A model generated the notes under the pieces. It saw only the letters and a program-made list of their open reading frames with translations, was not told where the DNA came from and did no database searches. Positions 1-7,746 of a stretch of 23,383 nt of DNA are shown piece by piece (position 1 is the first letter of the stretch; each line of letters begins with the position of its first letter). The DNA is from an uncultured Opitutia bacterium. Its GTDB lineage: Bacteria; Verrucomicrobiota; Verrucomicrobiae; Opitutales; MB11C04. The stretch is taken from the NCBI GenBank assembly GCA_913048545.1, contig CAJWWH010000016.1, forward strand, positions 1-23,383. The letters run 5' to 3'. A program made the translations under genes and the position numbers.

Positions 1-1
1 T

Positions 2-349
2 AAAGATAATGTAAAAATTTATGCCTACCCCATTGAGTTGAAGAACTTCGAGCGCTACCGCAAACAAATGGGAATTGGTGATAATGTTGAAACAGTCATG
101 GACGAAAACAGGGATGGATTGGTAACCATCAATAACCTTCTAGTCGCGGGCAACTTACGAAACCTGTACAAATATATCCGAGAAAACGGTTTCCTGGTAA
201 CGATAGAGAATTGCGACCGCAATAACATGAATTTGTTTTCAAGGGATATTTTTGAATTGGTATGCAACCGAACAGAAGGTTGGAAAGAAAACTTACCCAA
301 ATGTGTAAGCGAAATGATTGAAAGTAAAAACTTATGGAAAATCTCGTAA
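2..349 (+). CDS. C-terminal part of an unrecognised protein, cut by the window edge (possibly NMN-adenylyltransferase-annotated family)
   Basis: The frame is open from base 2 to a TAA at 347-349, giving about 115 residues with no start in the window. A TTG at 38 is in frame but the coding frame continues upstream of it, so I treat the gene as truncated on the left. The segment reads as a compact soluble C-terminus: a YAYPIE strand, a region ending NLRNLYKYIRENG, then NLFSRDIFELV and WKENLPKCVSEMIESKNLW. This pattern of a helix, an FSRD-type motif and a terminal helix reminds me of the C-terminus of a large bacterial family often annotated as nicotinamide/nicotinate mononucleotide adenylyltransferase. 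That is recollection, not a search. No signal peptide or membrane segment is visible. It ends 71 bases before the next gene on the same strand, which has a different base composition. Confidence 0.6.
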   Translation, partial: KDNVKIYAYPIELKNFERYRKQMGIGDNVETVMDENRDGLVTINNLLVAGNLRNLYKYIRENGFLVTIENCDRNNMNLFSRDIFELVCNRTEGWKENLPKCVSEMIESKNLWKIS

Positions 350-420
350 CCAAATAGAATCAATTCCGAGAAAAACTTGGGCTGTATTTTAATTTAAAAA
401 ACTAGCTTAAAATCGTACTG

Positions 421-1062
421 ATGTATCTATCCAATAGCAAAAGGTTCAAAAAAGTAATTCTAAATCTTTTTTTTAATCCTTCTTTAATGCTTCCCTATCT
501 GAAATACTCAACCTCCCTTAAAAACCCACTTGAAGTAGAGCTTCCTTGGTGGACATTCAAGAGTATCGAATTACTAAAATCTCATTTAAATAAAAGGCAG
601 AATATCTTTGAATGGGGTACTGGTGGATCTACAATATATCTTTCAAAATATGTAAAAAAAGTAATTTCAGTGGAAAACGATCCAATATGGACTAAAAAAG
701 TCAATCTCCACCTCAGTAAACAAAACATCAATAATGTAGAGATTCTGCAAAAAGAAATAGATTTTCAATCTCCTGAGAGCTTTAAAGGAAGTCCATATGG
801 CCAATCAATTAAATCTACTTTTGATATAATTATAGTCGATGGTGATGATCAGTTTGGAGCTAAATCTAAATGGTCTGTCAGAGAAGTCTGTTTCAGCATA
901 TCTCAAAATTTCGTCACCCAAAATGGAGGGATTATTGTTGTCGATGACTCCTGGCGCTATCCGGAAATCCTAAATCTGTCGAAAGCAAAAGATGTCATAT
1001 ACACCGAAAGTGTAGGTCCGTGTCGAAGAGGAGTAACGAGCACCGATCTTCATTTTTACTGA
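421..1062 (+). CDS. class I SAM-dependent methyltransferase-like protein
   Basis: The product is 213 residues, starting at ATG 421; there is no convincing ribosome binding site and an in-frame stop lies just upstream at 403. A Rossmann-type methyltransferase core is visible. Motif I is IFEWGTGGST (about residues 62-71), a beta-2 strand ending in an acidic residue is VISVEND, and a post-I/motif II strand is FDIIIVDGDD. A later strand, GGIIVVDDSWRYPE, resembles those of small O-methyltransferase/FkbM-like proteins. The substrate cannot be read from the sequence. The N-terminal 40 residues are basic and hydrophobic but do not make a clean signal peptide. The gene is notably AT-rich, with long A and T runs, compared with the housekeeping genes further right. 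It faces the minus-strand operon tail to tail with 8 bases between the stops. Horizontal acquisition, for instance with a surface polysaccharide locus to the left, is plausible. Confidence 0.75.
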   Translation: MYLSNSKRFKKVILNLFFNPSLMLPYLKYSTSLKNPLEVELPWWTFKSIELLKSHLNKRQNIFEWGTGGSTIYLSKYVKKVISVENDPIWTKKVNLHLSKQNINNVEILQKEIDFQSPESFKGSPYGQSIKSTFDIIIVDGDDQFGAKSKWSVREVCFSISQNFVTQNGGIIVVDDSWRYPEILNLSKAKDVIYTESVGPCRRGVTSTDLHFY

Positions 1063-1070
1063 AAAAATGT

Positions 1071-1964
1071 TCAAAAAGAAAAATCGGCGTAAATCATACG
1101 GTGGTCCGATGCAATATCGGCTTCAGGGAAATCCATAATTCTCCCTGAGTTTGGGATGAGCTGCTTCATCACTTCTGAACTTGCTAATATATAGTCAATC
1201 CGGGAATAACTATCCTGTTTCTTAAAATAATGCGTCCAAAAATGCCCTCTCGAATCAACACAGGGCACAGGCTGGGAAAGGGTTGTATCGTTGACAGTCA
1301 TAAACCTCTTTAAAGGTGCGGAATTTTTGTGGTCGTTAAAGTCACCAACAACCAGATAATTCGGCTTTCCTGCAGGCGGGAATTTTCCACGAATCAAGTC
1401 CCTAATTACGCGAGCCTCTTTTTCACGCCGAACAGAAGCCTTAGGATCATCCTTTCTTTCCGTCCACATGCTCTTTAAGTGCAGATTAAATAAATGAAAT
1501 TTTGATTTAAATGGGCGAAAAGAAACCTCAAGTAAACCACGGCCGGATTGTTCAACCCCTTCAAAATAGGAAAAAGGAAGATCAATGTAATGCTTTACCT
1601 CAACGGGAGGATATTTTGAAAAAACAGCAAGATGCCGAACTTCATCCTCTTCTTGATTGGGCTTCCAAACGGCATGGGGATAATAAGGCCCACCCGTCAC
1701 ATTTAAATCCATCCATAGTTCCAAGAGATAAGGATAATCACCCATTTCCTGTAATACCAATATATCGGGATTAACGGATCTGATGATTGAACGAACTGCT
1801 TTTTTTTCAATCTCTGGTTTCGGATAGTCCGGTCTCCATTTGCCCTCAACCATTCGGTCGCAGGACAGATAATTCCTTAAATTAAAACTTGCAACACGAA
1901 CAATATTTTCGCCCAGTAATGGGGAAAGGCAGGATATTATTAAAAAGAAAATAAACGGTCTCAA
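1071..1964 (-). CDS. secreted endonuclease/exonuclease/phosphatase (EEP) family protein
   Basis: The product is 297 residues. The N-terminus (1-19, a hydrophobic run ending near LLGE) looks like a signal peptide, so the enzyme is probably periplasmic or exported. The catalytic set of the DNase I/exonuclease III-like EEP fold is present in order: N28 in SFNLR, E73 in LVLQEMGD, N160 and H162 in FNLHLKS, D208 and N210 in GDFND, D257 in RIDYIL, and D287-H288 in SDHRM. These coordinate the divalent metal and attack a phosphodiester or phosphomonoester; nucleic acid versus another phosphoester substrate cannot be told from motifs. The start is TTG at 1964-1962, the only sensible start before the signal peptide. 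It lies one base after the stop of the upstream SHD1 gene, with a G-rich stretch just before it that may serve as ribosome binding site. It is the last gene of the five-gene minus-strand operon. Confidence 0.85.
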   Translation of the reverse strand: MRPFIFFLIISCLSPLLGENIVRVASFNLRNYLSCDRMVEGKWRPDYPKPEIEKKAVRSIIRSVNPDILVLQEMGDYPYLLELWMDLNVTGGPYYPHAVWKPNQEEDEVRHLAVFSKYPPVEVKHYIDLPFSYFEGVEQSGRGLLEVSFRPFKSKFHLFNLHLKSMWTERKDDPKASVRREKEARVIRDLIRGKFPPAGKPNYLVVGDFNDHKNSAPLKRFMTVNDTTLSQPVPCVDSRGHFWTHYFKKQDSYSRIDYILASSEVMKQLIPNSGRIMDFPEADIASDHRMIYADFSF

Positions 1965-1965
1965 T

Positions 1966-3852
1966 TTATCCCCGCCCCCGAATAATATTCACATTCAATC
2001 TTTTATTTCTTGGAATCTCAAGGCGCTTCTTATATTCACCCGGGGTTTTTGATTGGGCAGCATCATATGAATCCTGACTACGGTGAACCAAGTGAATTCC
2101 CTGAAATGGGAAAGTACCACTATACCCCTTGCCCCAACGGAAAACCATATCACTCAAACTCGTGGGGGTAACCTTTATTTTGTGAGAACCAAAAGGAAAC
2201 CCCATTAACTCGGCTGATTTGATTGGGTTCCATGATGCACCGCTAAGTTTACCAAGTACTTCCTTCCAGGTATCAAGCATAGGAATTTTTGCCCGCTTTG
2301 ATTCAAGGGGGTCAATGTATAGACAACCATCTCCAACCATCGGTTCAATTTCCGCCATGGTTTTATTCGCAACATCGGGAATAAAATTTGGAGAATAAAG
2401 AGCGATGCTAAAAATTGTGGGATACTCGCCCGGACTCTTTTCCTCCACTTCCCCCCAAAAACTAAGCCCCCGGTGATTGATTTGCATCACATATTCAAAT
2501 GTCGAGCCGTTATCTAAGGTGCCACGTATTGTAGTCTCTTCACGATCCATGGAAACACTTGGCGGGTCATCGTAAGATACTATCTTTCGCCTCTTCCACT
2601 GGCGGTTTCTTTCCCCCGGATTCAGATAATAATAGGGACGAAAGTTGATGCTGAGAGGAACACGTTTTGCTCTTTCTCCCAGTGCTGTCTCCCCTTCCTT
2701 GCCTTCGTTTTTCAACCAAATATGAACTATATTTGCATTCCCGTGAAGAGCCACATCATACACTGCACTTTCCAAGACCGTATTATACCCCTTCCATTTC
2801 CCATCTCCATATCTCGGTAAACTTCCACCTTTTGCCGGTAAAATTGCTGGATTTTTAGGCATAAGTTTCTCTTTTAATCTTTTCAAACCTTCACCCAAAG
2901 CCTGAGATTCCGGATTCAATCTTTCCCAAGGTAATTCATACGGTCGGTTGGGGTTATTTTTCATCAGCAGTGTTACCCCCTTATCATTGGCTGCAACAAA
3001 GATTGCATCAATTTTGTTACCATCCGAACTCATCCATGCATGACTGCGTCCCAAATCTCCCTCAACCAGTTCCGGAACTTTCATTTTTTTCCGCTGATTT
3101 GCAAGCTGCTGCCTGGCTTTGTTTTGCTTCACTAGTAAGGATTGAAGCTTATTTGCTAACTCCTGAGAATCTTTCGAAAAACGGGCAAGTGGGATAATTT
3201 GCTCGGATCTGCCCCCATGCATTGATAAGTTTAAACTTTCCCCTTCAATTGAAATAAATTTTGCTTTGATCACGCTTCCGGTAGTACTTTTCCAACTGTG
3301 CTCTGCATCCAATGAAATCTCACTTTTTAGATCATCAGGGACAACTGGTTTTGTAACAATTTCCGTTGACGGGGAAACTTTCACAGGCGGGGGGGTGGAA
3401 GAACCCGACAATTCAGCAACCAATGCCCTGGATGCCGGATTCAGGTTAGCCAAAGGTAATGGAACGACTTTCCCCTGCCATTTTACAGTAACGGAAGTCG
3501 AATCAGCTTTAATGAAAACCGCTTTTAAAGTTCTCCCCTGAAGATCGGTCCATGAATGAAGTTGCTCGGGTTTTGTAGGAGGAGCGACAGTATCAAATGG
3601 ATTGGACGAGGCTGACGCCTTCGGAGTGGAAAGTTTTTGGGCAAGTGCTTTTGATTCAACCGAAAGAGAGGACAGAGGAATTGGCACTACTTTAGCATTC
3701 CATTTGATGGTTACAGTCACTCCGTCCGATTTAATAAAGGATGCCTGAAGAGTTCTGCCCTGTAAATCTGTCCAAGGATGAAGCGTTTCTTGTGCACTGC
3801 CCAATGACACAAATGCACAAAAAGAAAGGATAATGAGAAGTGTAAATTTCAT
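1966..3852 (-). CDS. secreted protein with four SHD1-type repeats
   Basis: The product is 628 residues with a signal peptide (1-20, ending GSAQ). Four SHD1-like units of about 50 residues follow: 24-74, 98-148, 184-236 and 270-323. Each starts with a W-[TKM]-x-x-x-G-x-x-[LI] strand, continues with alternating beta strands and ends with a short helix around a [SP]xxSxxL pattern. Repeats 1 and 2 agree at about 31 of 51 positions; repeats 3 and 4 are more diverged. Pro/Ser-rich linkers join them, and 240-258 is a basic helical stretch. The C-terminal half (345-628) is a separate, mostly beta region rich in Trp, Tyr and Pro that I do not recognise. SHD1 (named after yeast Sla1) is abundant in exported proteins of Verrucomicrobiota and Planctomycetota, where its ligand is not established. 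The ATG overlaps the glcD-like stop by four bases, so translation is probably coupled. Confidence 0.85.
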   Translation of the reverse strand: MKFTLLIILSFCAFVSLGSAQETLHPWTDLQGRTLQASFIKSDGVTVTIKWNAKVVPIPLSSLSVESKALAQKLSTPKASASSNPFDTVAPPTKPEQLHSWTDLQGRTLKAVFIKADSTSVTVKWQGKVVPLPLANLNPASRALVAELSGSSTPPPVKVSPSTEIVTKPVVPDDLKSEISLDAEHSWKSTTGSVIKAKFISIEGESLNLSMHGGRSEQIIPLARFSKDSQELANKLQSLLVKQNKARQQLANQRKKMKVPELVEGDLGRSHAWMSSDGNKIDAIFVAANDKGVTLLMKNNPNRPYELPWERLNPESQALGEGLKRLKEKLMPKNPAILPAKGGSLPRYGDGKWKGYNTVLESAVYDVALHGNANIVHIWLKNEGKEGETALGERAKRVPLSINFRPYYYLNPGERNRQWKRRKIVSYDDPPSVSMDREETTIRGTLDNGSTFEYVMQINHRGLSFWGEVEEKSPGEYPTIFSIALYSPNFIPDVANKTMAEIEPMVGDGCLYIDPLESKRAKIPMLDTWKEVLGKLSGASWNPIKSAELMGFPFGSHKIKVTPTSLSDMVFRWGKGYSGTFPFQGIHLVHRSQDSYDAAQSKTPGEYKKRLEIPRNKRLNVNIIRGRG

Positions 3853-5315
3853 ATTTTTACTGGTTGGGGTTGATCATGGGAATGCTCCCAAGGCAAAATC
3901 GCATCTATCTTTTTTTGTTCCCAAGGGTTAAAAATGTCAAAAATTTTCCCCGGATTCAAAATTCCCTTGGGATCCAATGTCTTCTTAACCGCTTCCATGG
4001 TCCTCCACTCCGCGGAATTGAATTGCATTCGGGCAAAGGGAGTTTTAGCCAATCCTATCCCGTGTTCTCCACTAATTGCACCACCTAGTTCATGCACTTT
4101 TTCCATCAGCAATTTTAAGGCCTCGACCGCATTTTTCGATTCATCTTTGTCTTCATGATTATACATAAAGTTAACATGAAGATTACCATCGCCACAATGT
4201 CCAAAAACTCCGATTTTCAAATTGAACTGACGCCTCAGTTCGTCCACGCACTCAACGAGCTTAATCTGCTCAACTAAAGGAACCACCACATCCTCATTCA
4301 ATTTTGTATTCGCCAATTTTTTCATTGCAGGGGATCCCTGCCTTCTCACTTCCCATAATTCTTCCGCTTCTTCCTGTGTGGTCGCCGCCTCATGACAGAT
4401 TGCTGATTCTGTTAACCAGTCCTGCAAACGTGCGGATTCTTTTTCAATGAGAAAGGGATCTCCGTCCAGTTCAATCAAGAGAACGGGATGGGGAGACATT
4501 CCGGAAAAAACCTCTTTTCCGGTAAAAGATTGTACGCATTCCACGGTCCATTGATCAAGGAATTCTAAAATAGAGGGACGAATGCCCATTCGGGATAATT
4601 CAATAGGTGCACGCAGGGCACTTGAATCATCTTTAAAAGCCGCTAAAAAAGTTTTTTGTCCGACTGGTTTCCCGATCAAACGAAGAACCGCCTGGGTAAC
4701 AACCCCCAATGTGCCCTCGCTCCCAATCCACAAATCCCGGATATTATAACCGGTGGCAAATTTTCTCGTAGCTCTCCCCCATTGCACTGCTTCACCAGTG
4801 GGCAAGTATCCCGAAAGTGAAAGTATGTAATCTCGGGTAACACCATATTTCACACATCGTAACCCTCCGGCATTGCAGGCAATATTCCCTCCAATTGTGC
4901 AAAACTTTTTCGAGGACGGATCAGGCGGATAAAAAAGATTTTGCTCCGCTGCTTTTTCCTGAATGTCTGCAATGATTGCCCCGGGTCCGCAACGCATAAT
5001 TTGGTTATCCATATCCAGTTCGATTTCATTTAACTGGGAAAGATCTAAAACCCACCCGCCCTTGAAAGGAGTTGCACCTCCCGTCAGCGAAGAACCAGCC
5101 CCTTTGGTGGTGATTGGAATATCAAATTTATTAGCCAGAATCAAAACTTCTCCAACATCGCTTGCTTGCCTGGGTCGAACCACCGCATCAGGTGCAAAGA
5201 ATACTTTCAACCCGTCAAAGGATGCTTTGTGCAATGAATCTTCGTCTACGAATACGGCATCCCCAAGGTTTTGCTTCAAATTATCCAAAGCCAAAGATCT
5301 GTTTTTCGATTCCAT
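3849..5315 (-). CDS. glcD: FAD-linked oxidase, glycolate oxidase subunit GlcD / D-lactate dehydrogenase type
   Basis: The product is 488 residues, the usual length for GlcD-type FAD oxidoreductases. The N-terminal FAD-binding (PCMH) domain covers about 40-215: GAGSSLTGG at 72-80, the PDPSSKKF...GGN...NAGG flavin-pyrophosphate region at 131-151, and GSEGTLGV at 198-205. The C-terminal FAD-oxidase domain follows, with GHCGDGNLH at 372-380, SGEHGIG at 415-421 and the closing LDPKGILNPGKIF at 447-459. No 4Fe-4S cysteine motif is fused and no glcE or glcF is adjacent, so it may act alone like D-lactate dehydrogenases or with partners elsewhere. Such enzymes oxidise 2-hydroxyacids (glycolate, D-lactate, D-2-hydroxyglutarate); the substrate is not decided by sequence. 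It starts 12 bases after the exbD-like stop and overlaps the SHD1 gene by four bases. Confidence 0.9.
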   Translation of the reverse strand: MESKNRSLALDNLKQNLGDAVFVDEDSLHKASFDGLKVFFAPDAVVRPRQASDVGEVLILANKFDIPITTKGAGSSLTGGATPFKGGWVLDLSQLNEIELDMDNQIMRCGPGAIIADIQEKAAEQNLFYPPDPSSKKFCTIGGNIACNAGGLRCVKYGVTRDYILSLSGYLPTGEAVQWGRATRKFATGYNIRDLWIGSEGTLGVVTQAVLRLIGKPVGQKTFLAAFKDDSSALRAPIELSRMGIRPSILEFLDQWTVECVQSFTGKEVFSGMSPHPVLLIELDGDPFLIEKESARLQDWLTESAICHEAATTQEEAEELWEVRRQGSPAMKKLANTKLNEDVVVPLVEQIKLVECVDELRRQFNLKIGVFGHCGDGNLHVNFMYNHEDKDESKNAVEALKLLMEKVHELGGAISGEHGIGLAKTPFARMQFNSAEWRTMEAVKKTLDPKGILNPGKIFDIFNPWEQKKIDAILPWEHSHDQPQPVKI

Positions 5316-5327
5316 TACTTTTGAATA

Positions 5328-5747
5328 CTACCCAGCCTTTGTGTCCAAACTCAACTTAGTCAGGTTTCTTGACTTCAGCATATTGATCACATCCATTATC
5401 TTTTGGTAGGGTAAACTTCGGTCCCCACGCAGATGAATGGTAGGTTGATCATCGGGACCTTGCGCAACCTGATCCAACAAAGTTTCCAATTCGGATTTCG
5501 TGACTGTATCTTGCCCCCAATTATAGTTTCCGGAGGCGTCGATAGTGATAAACTTGTCCTCCTGCTCCGGTGGTTTTTGATTGTTTTCCACATTTTGAGT
5601 GGGCAGATCAATTCGATTATACTGTTCAATAACCGGAGTGGTAATCATAAAAATAATCAGCAGGGAAAAAGCCAAGTCGATCAGGGGAGTAACATTCAGG
5701 TCGGATATGACAGCCAATTTATTAGGCCTCTTAAAATCACGTGCCAT
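5328..5747 (-). CDS. exbD: ExbD/TolR-family biopolymer transport protein
   Basis: The product is 139 residues. A short cytoplasmic N-terminus (1-16) is followed by one membrane helix (about 20-40) with the family hallmark D24 in PLIDLAFSLLIIFMIT. This is the proton-conducting aspartate of the ExbB-ExbD/TolQ-TolR motors. A periplasmic domain of about 95 residues follows. It contains the DG-type strand typical of the family in the form ITIDASGNYNWG and a C-terminal strand/helix pair around LRGDRSLPYQKIMDVINMLKS. It follows the ExbB-like gene after 31 bases and precedes the glcD-like gene by 12 bases. With ExbB it should form an inner-membrane proton-motive-force motor that energises an outer-membrane or cell-wall process. 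No TonB, TolA or receptor gene lies in the window, so the powered process is unknown. Confidence 0.9.
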   Translation of the reverse strand: MARDFKRPNKLAVISDLNVTPLIDLAFSLLIIFMITTPVIEQYNRIDLPTQNVENNQKPPEQEDKFITIDASGNYNWGQDTVTKSELETLLDQVAQGPDDQPTIHLRGDRSLPYQKIMDVINMLKSRNLTKLSLDTKAG

Positions 5748-5778
5748 TTAAAGAAGAAGTTTCAATTAAATAAGAAGA

Positions 5779-6468
5779 CTACTGCTTCTGTTCAATTTCA
5801 ATTCGGTCAGCCAGGTTGCTCGAAAAATTCTCCAGCTTTGTCATGCAGGAACGAGCCGTTCCTAAAAGCCCATTGTAGGCAAAAACAATTGGAATGGCCA
5901 CACAAAGTGCCGCGACTGTGGTGAGTAGAGCACCGGAAACACCCGGTGCGAGATGCTCAATGGTCGCCCCGCCACTTTCCATAGTACCAAACGCGTCCAT
6001 CACCCCCCAGACCGTGCCCAGTAATCCGAGGAATGGTGCCCCGGAGACAATGGTGGCCAGCCAATACATTTTGGACTCGTATTGTTCACCCACTTCAGCC
6101 AATGCCCTTTTGATGGCATTTTCCACATAGTTCATCCGGATAGATCCGCTTTCGTTTGTCCGTCTGGCCGCAGCCATGGCCCTCGAACAGATGGTCAGGT
6201 AAGGACTTCCTCCACCAGTGAATAATGCATCATCATATTCAAAAATATTACTCAAATCATTAATCCTTTTTTCATCACGAGCATTTTTCGCATTCACTTT
6301 CTTAAATAAATGATGCTTACTGTACATCAGACTGAGTGCATAGCAGTTCATTACAATCAAAAGGCAAATGACAACCTTCCCTGCATTATTGGAATCGATG
6401 AAATAATCAATCAGCCCCGAACTACCCAAAGTATGCACGCTATGATCTAAAATAGTTAGTAAATTCAT
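5779..6468 (-). CDS. exbB: MotA/TolQ/ExbB-family proton channel protein
   Basis: The product is 229 residues with three membrane helices, near 29-50, 135-160 and 178-205. Between helices 1 and 2 lies a large cytoplasmic segment rich in charged residues. The family signature runs through helix 2 as PFLGLLGTVWGVMDAF (145-160) and continues with the PGVSGALLTTVAAL region (175-188) at helix 3, where the channel threonines sit. It partners the ExbD-like protein encoded 31 bases downstream. It is the first gene of a five-gene minus-strand operon, so its upstream region (6469-6621) should hold the operon promoter. ExbB and TolQ cannot be told apart here; the lack of tolA, tolB and pal favours ExbB-like. 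Confidence 0.9.
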   Translation of the reverse strand: MNLLTILDHSVHTLGSSGLIDYFIDSNNAGKVVICLLIVMNCYALSLMYSKHHLFKKVNAKNARDEKRINDLSNIFEYDDALFTGGGSPYLTICSRAMAAARRTNESGSIRMNYVENAIKRALAEVGEQYESKMYWLATIVSGAPFLGLLGTVWGVMDAFGTMESGGATIEHLAPGVSGALLTTVAALCVAIPIVFAYNGLLGTARSCMTKLENFSSNLADRIEIEQKQ

Positions 6469-6621
6469 CTTGGTCAGTTATTGTATAATTTTAACACCAC
6501 AAAAAATATATTTACCCTGAAATTCACGAGATCAACCAAATTCTAGATTTGATTCATGAAAAATCAATATACTTCGATTAAGTTTGCTCCCTCGCGTAAA
6601 GAAATTTAAGCAAAGTTTTAC
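6469..6621. promoter_or_regulatory. divergent intergenic region between the exbB and pfkB operons
   Basis: This 153-base AT-rich gap separates two operons transcribed away from each other, so it should contain both promoters. I could not fix a convincing -35/-10 pair for the minus-strand operon. No RNA gene or small coding frame is evident. Candidate elements for the plus strand are listed separately at 6549-6573. Confidence 0.6.
6549..6573 (+). promoter_or_regulatory. candidate -10 element with an adjacent inverted repeat (possible operator)
   Basis: TATACT at 6568-6573 fits a -10 hexamer, about 50 bases before the PfkB-family start. Directly before it is a perfect six-base inverted repeat, TTGATT (6549-6554) and AATCAA (6562-6567), with a seven-base gap. 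A repressor dyad in the promoter spacer would fit, but no good -35 hexamer is present at the right distance, so this is only a candidate. Confidence 0.25.
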
Positions 6622-7746
6622 ATGAAACTTGCCAATCAAATATTAGAGGAGCTCAATCAGAAAACTTTCAACCCTTCCGGAATGAACTCAGTTGTCGGAT
6701 TGGACGGCTTTGTAGACAAGATTGTCACTCCGGTTGATAAACGGCATGGACTGAATGAAAGTTTTGATCCGATCGAAACCATTGACGCACTGGGATCAAG
6801 AATATCGGCAGCTGCCGGGAAAAGTGCTAACATTGAACTTTTCCCCCGATTTGACAAGCTTGGAGGAAACGGTCCGATTATGGCAAATGCCCACAACTCT
6901 CTGGGGTTGAATGTACGGTATATCGGTGCATTGGGCAGACCTTCCATAGATCCTGTGTTTGAGGATTTTGCCCGTTACACGGACGCCATCTCACTGGCAG
7001 ATCCCGGGATTACCACCGCTCTCGAATTTAAAGACGGCAAACTCATGCTGGGCAACACTCGAAGCCTGGAAGAAATTGACTTTCAGAGAATAATTGAGGT
7101 GACTGGGGAAGGTGCGTTTATTGACATGCTGGCGAAAGCACAATCCGTGTCCATTGTCAATTGGACCATGATCCCCAAGATGACATCCATACTTCTTGAG
7201 ATTGTTGACCGAATCATGCCCAATCTTCCTCCGATTGATACCCGTAATTTCTTTTTTGACCTCACCGATCCTGCCAAACGGTCCTCCGAGGATATTCGCG
7301 AGGTGCTTCGGGTAATTTCTAGATATCAGGCACATGCTGAAGTCACTCTTGGTCTAAATTACAATGAAGCACTGCAGGTCTGCGAAACACTTGATTTAAA
7401 AACGGGAGGCAAGGACGAAGAAAGTCTTTGCTCCATGTCCACTGAAATCAGGCGGAATCTCGAAATTGCCTGCGTTGTGGTACATCCCATTGAATCAGCT
7501 GCATGTGCGACTAAAGAGGGAGCCTGGTGGACTCCCGGCCCTTACACCGAGGACCCTAAAATCACCACCGGTGCCGGCGACCACTTCAACGCCGGATTCT
7601 CTGCGGCTCGACTGTGCGGATTTTCGCCCCTCACCTCTCTTGCTCTTGCAACCTGTACATCTGGTCACTATGTCAGGACTGCTAAAAGTCCTTCAACCAC
7701 ACAAGTCATTGATTTACTCAGACAACTAAACCAACAAGCTTCATGA
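6622..7746 (+). CDS. PfkB-family carbohydrate kinase
   Basis: The product is 374 residues, somewhat longer than the roughly 300 typical of ribokinase-like enzymes. The ribokinase fold is recognisable from GLDGFVDKIV at the first strand (26-35), a substrate-side GGNGPIMANA (81-90), the strand FFDLTDP (211-217), and the C-terminal PfkB signature TTGAGDHFNAGFS (315-327). In that signature D320 is the catalytic base and the GAGD loop forms the anion hole. It should phosphorylate a sugar or nucleoside with ATP in the cytoplasm; the substrate is not evident. It is the first gene of an operon with tmk, holB, a HIT protein and a DUF481 protein, and its stop overlaps the tmk start (ATGA). The link to thymidylate kinase invites a nucleoside-kinase role, but that is conjecture from position. 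Confidence 0.85.
   Translation: MKLANQILEELNQKTFNPSGMNSVVGLDGFVDKIVTPVDKRHGLNESFDPIETIDALGSRISAAAGKSANIELFPRFDKLGGNGPIMANAHNSLGLNVRYIGALGRPSIDPVFEDFARYTDAISLADPGITTALEFKDGKLMLGNTRSLEEIDFQRIIEVTGEGAFIDMLAKAQSVSIVNWTMIPKMTSILLEIVDRIMPNLPPIDTRNFFFDLTDPAKRSSEDIREVLRVISRYQAHAEVTLGLNYNEALQVCETLDLKTGGKDEESLCSMSTEIRRNLEIACVVVHPIESAACATKEGAWWTPGPYTEDPKITTGAGDHFNAGFSAARLCGFSPLTSLALATCTSGHYVRTAKSPSTTQVIDLLRQLNQQAS

Noticed and set aside
386..413. Inverted repeat ATTTTAA / TTAAAAT between the first two genes
   Set aside because: Pure A/T arms of seven bases with a 14-base gap in an AT-rich region are expected by chance.
3389..3395. Seven-G run (C run on the coding strand) in the SHD1 gene
   Set aside because: It encodes a Pro-rich linker and length seven is not striking; no sign of frame disruption.
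4963..5409. Long plus-strand open frame antisense to the glcD- and exbD-like genes
   Set aside because: The overlapping minus-strand genes have clear family motifs; the antisense translation does not.
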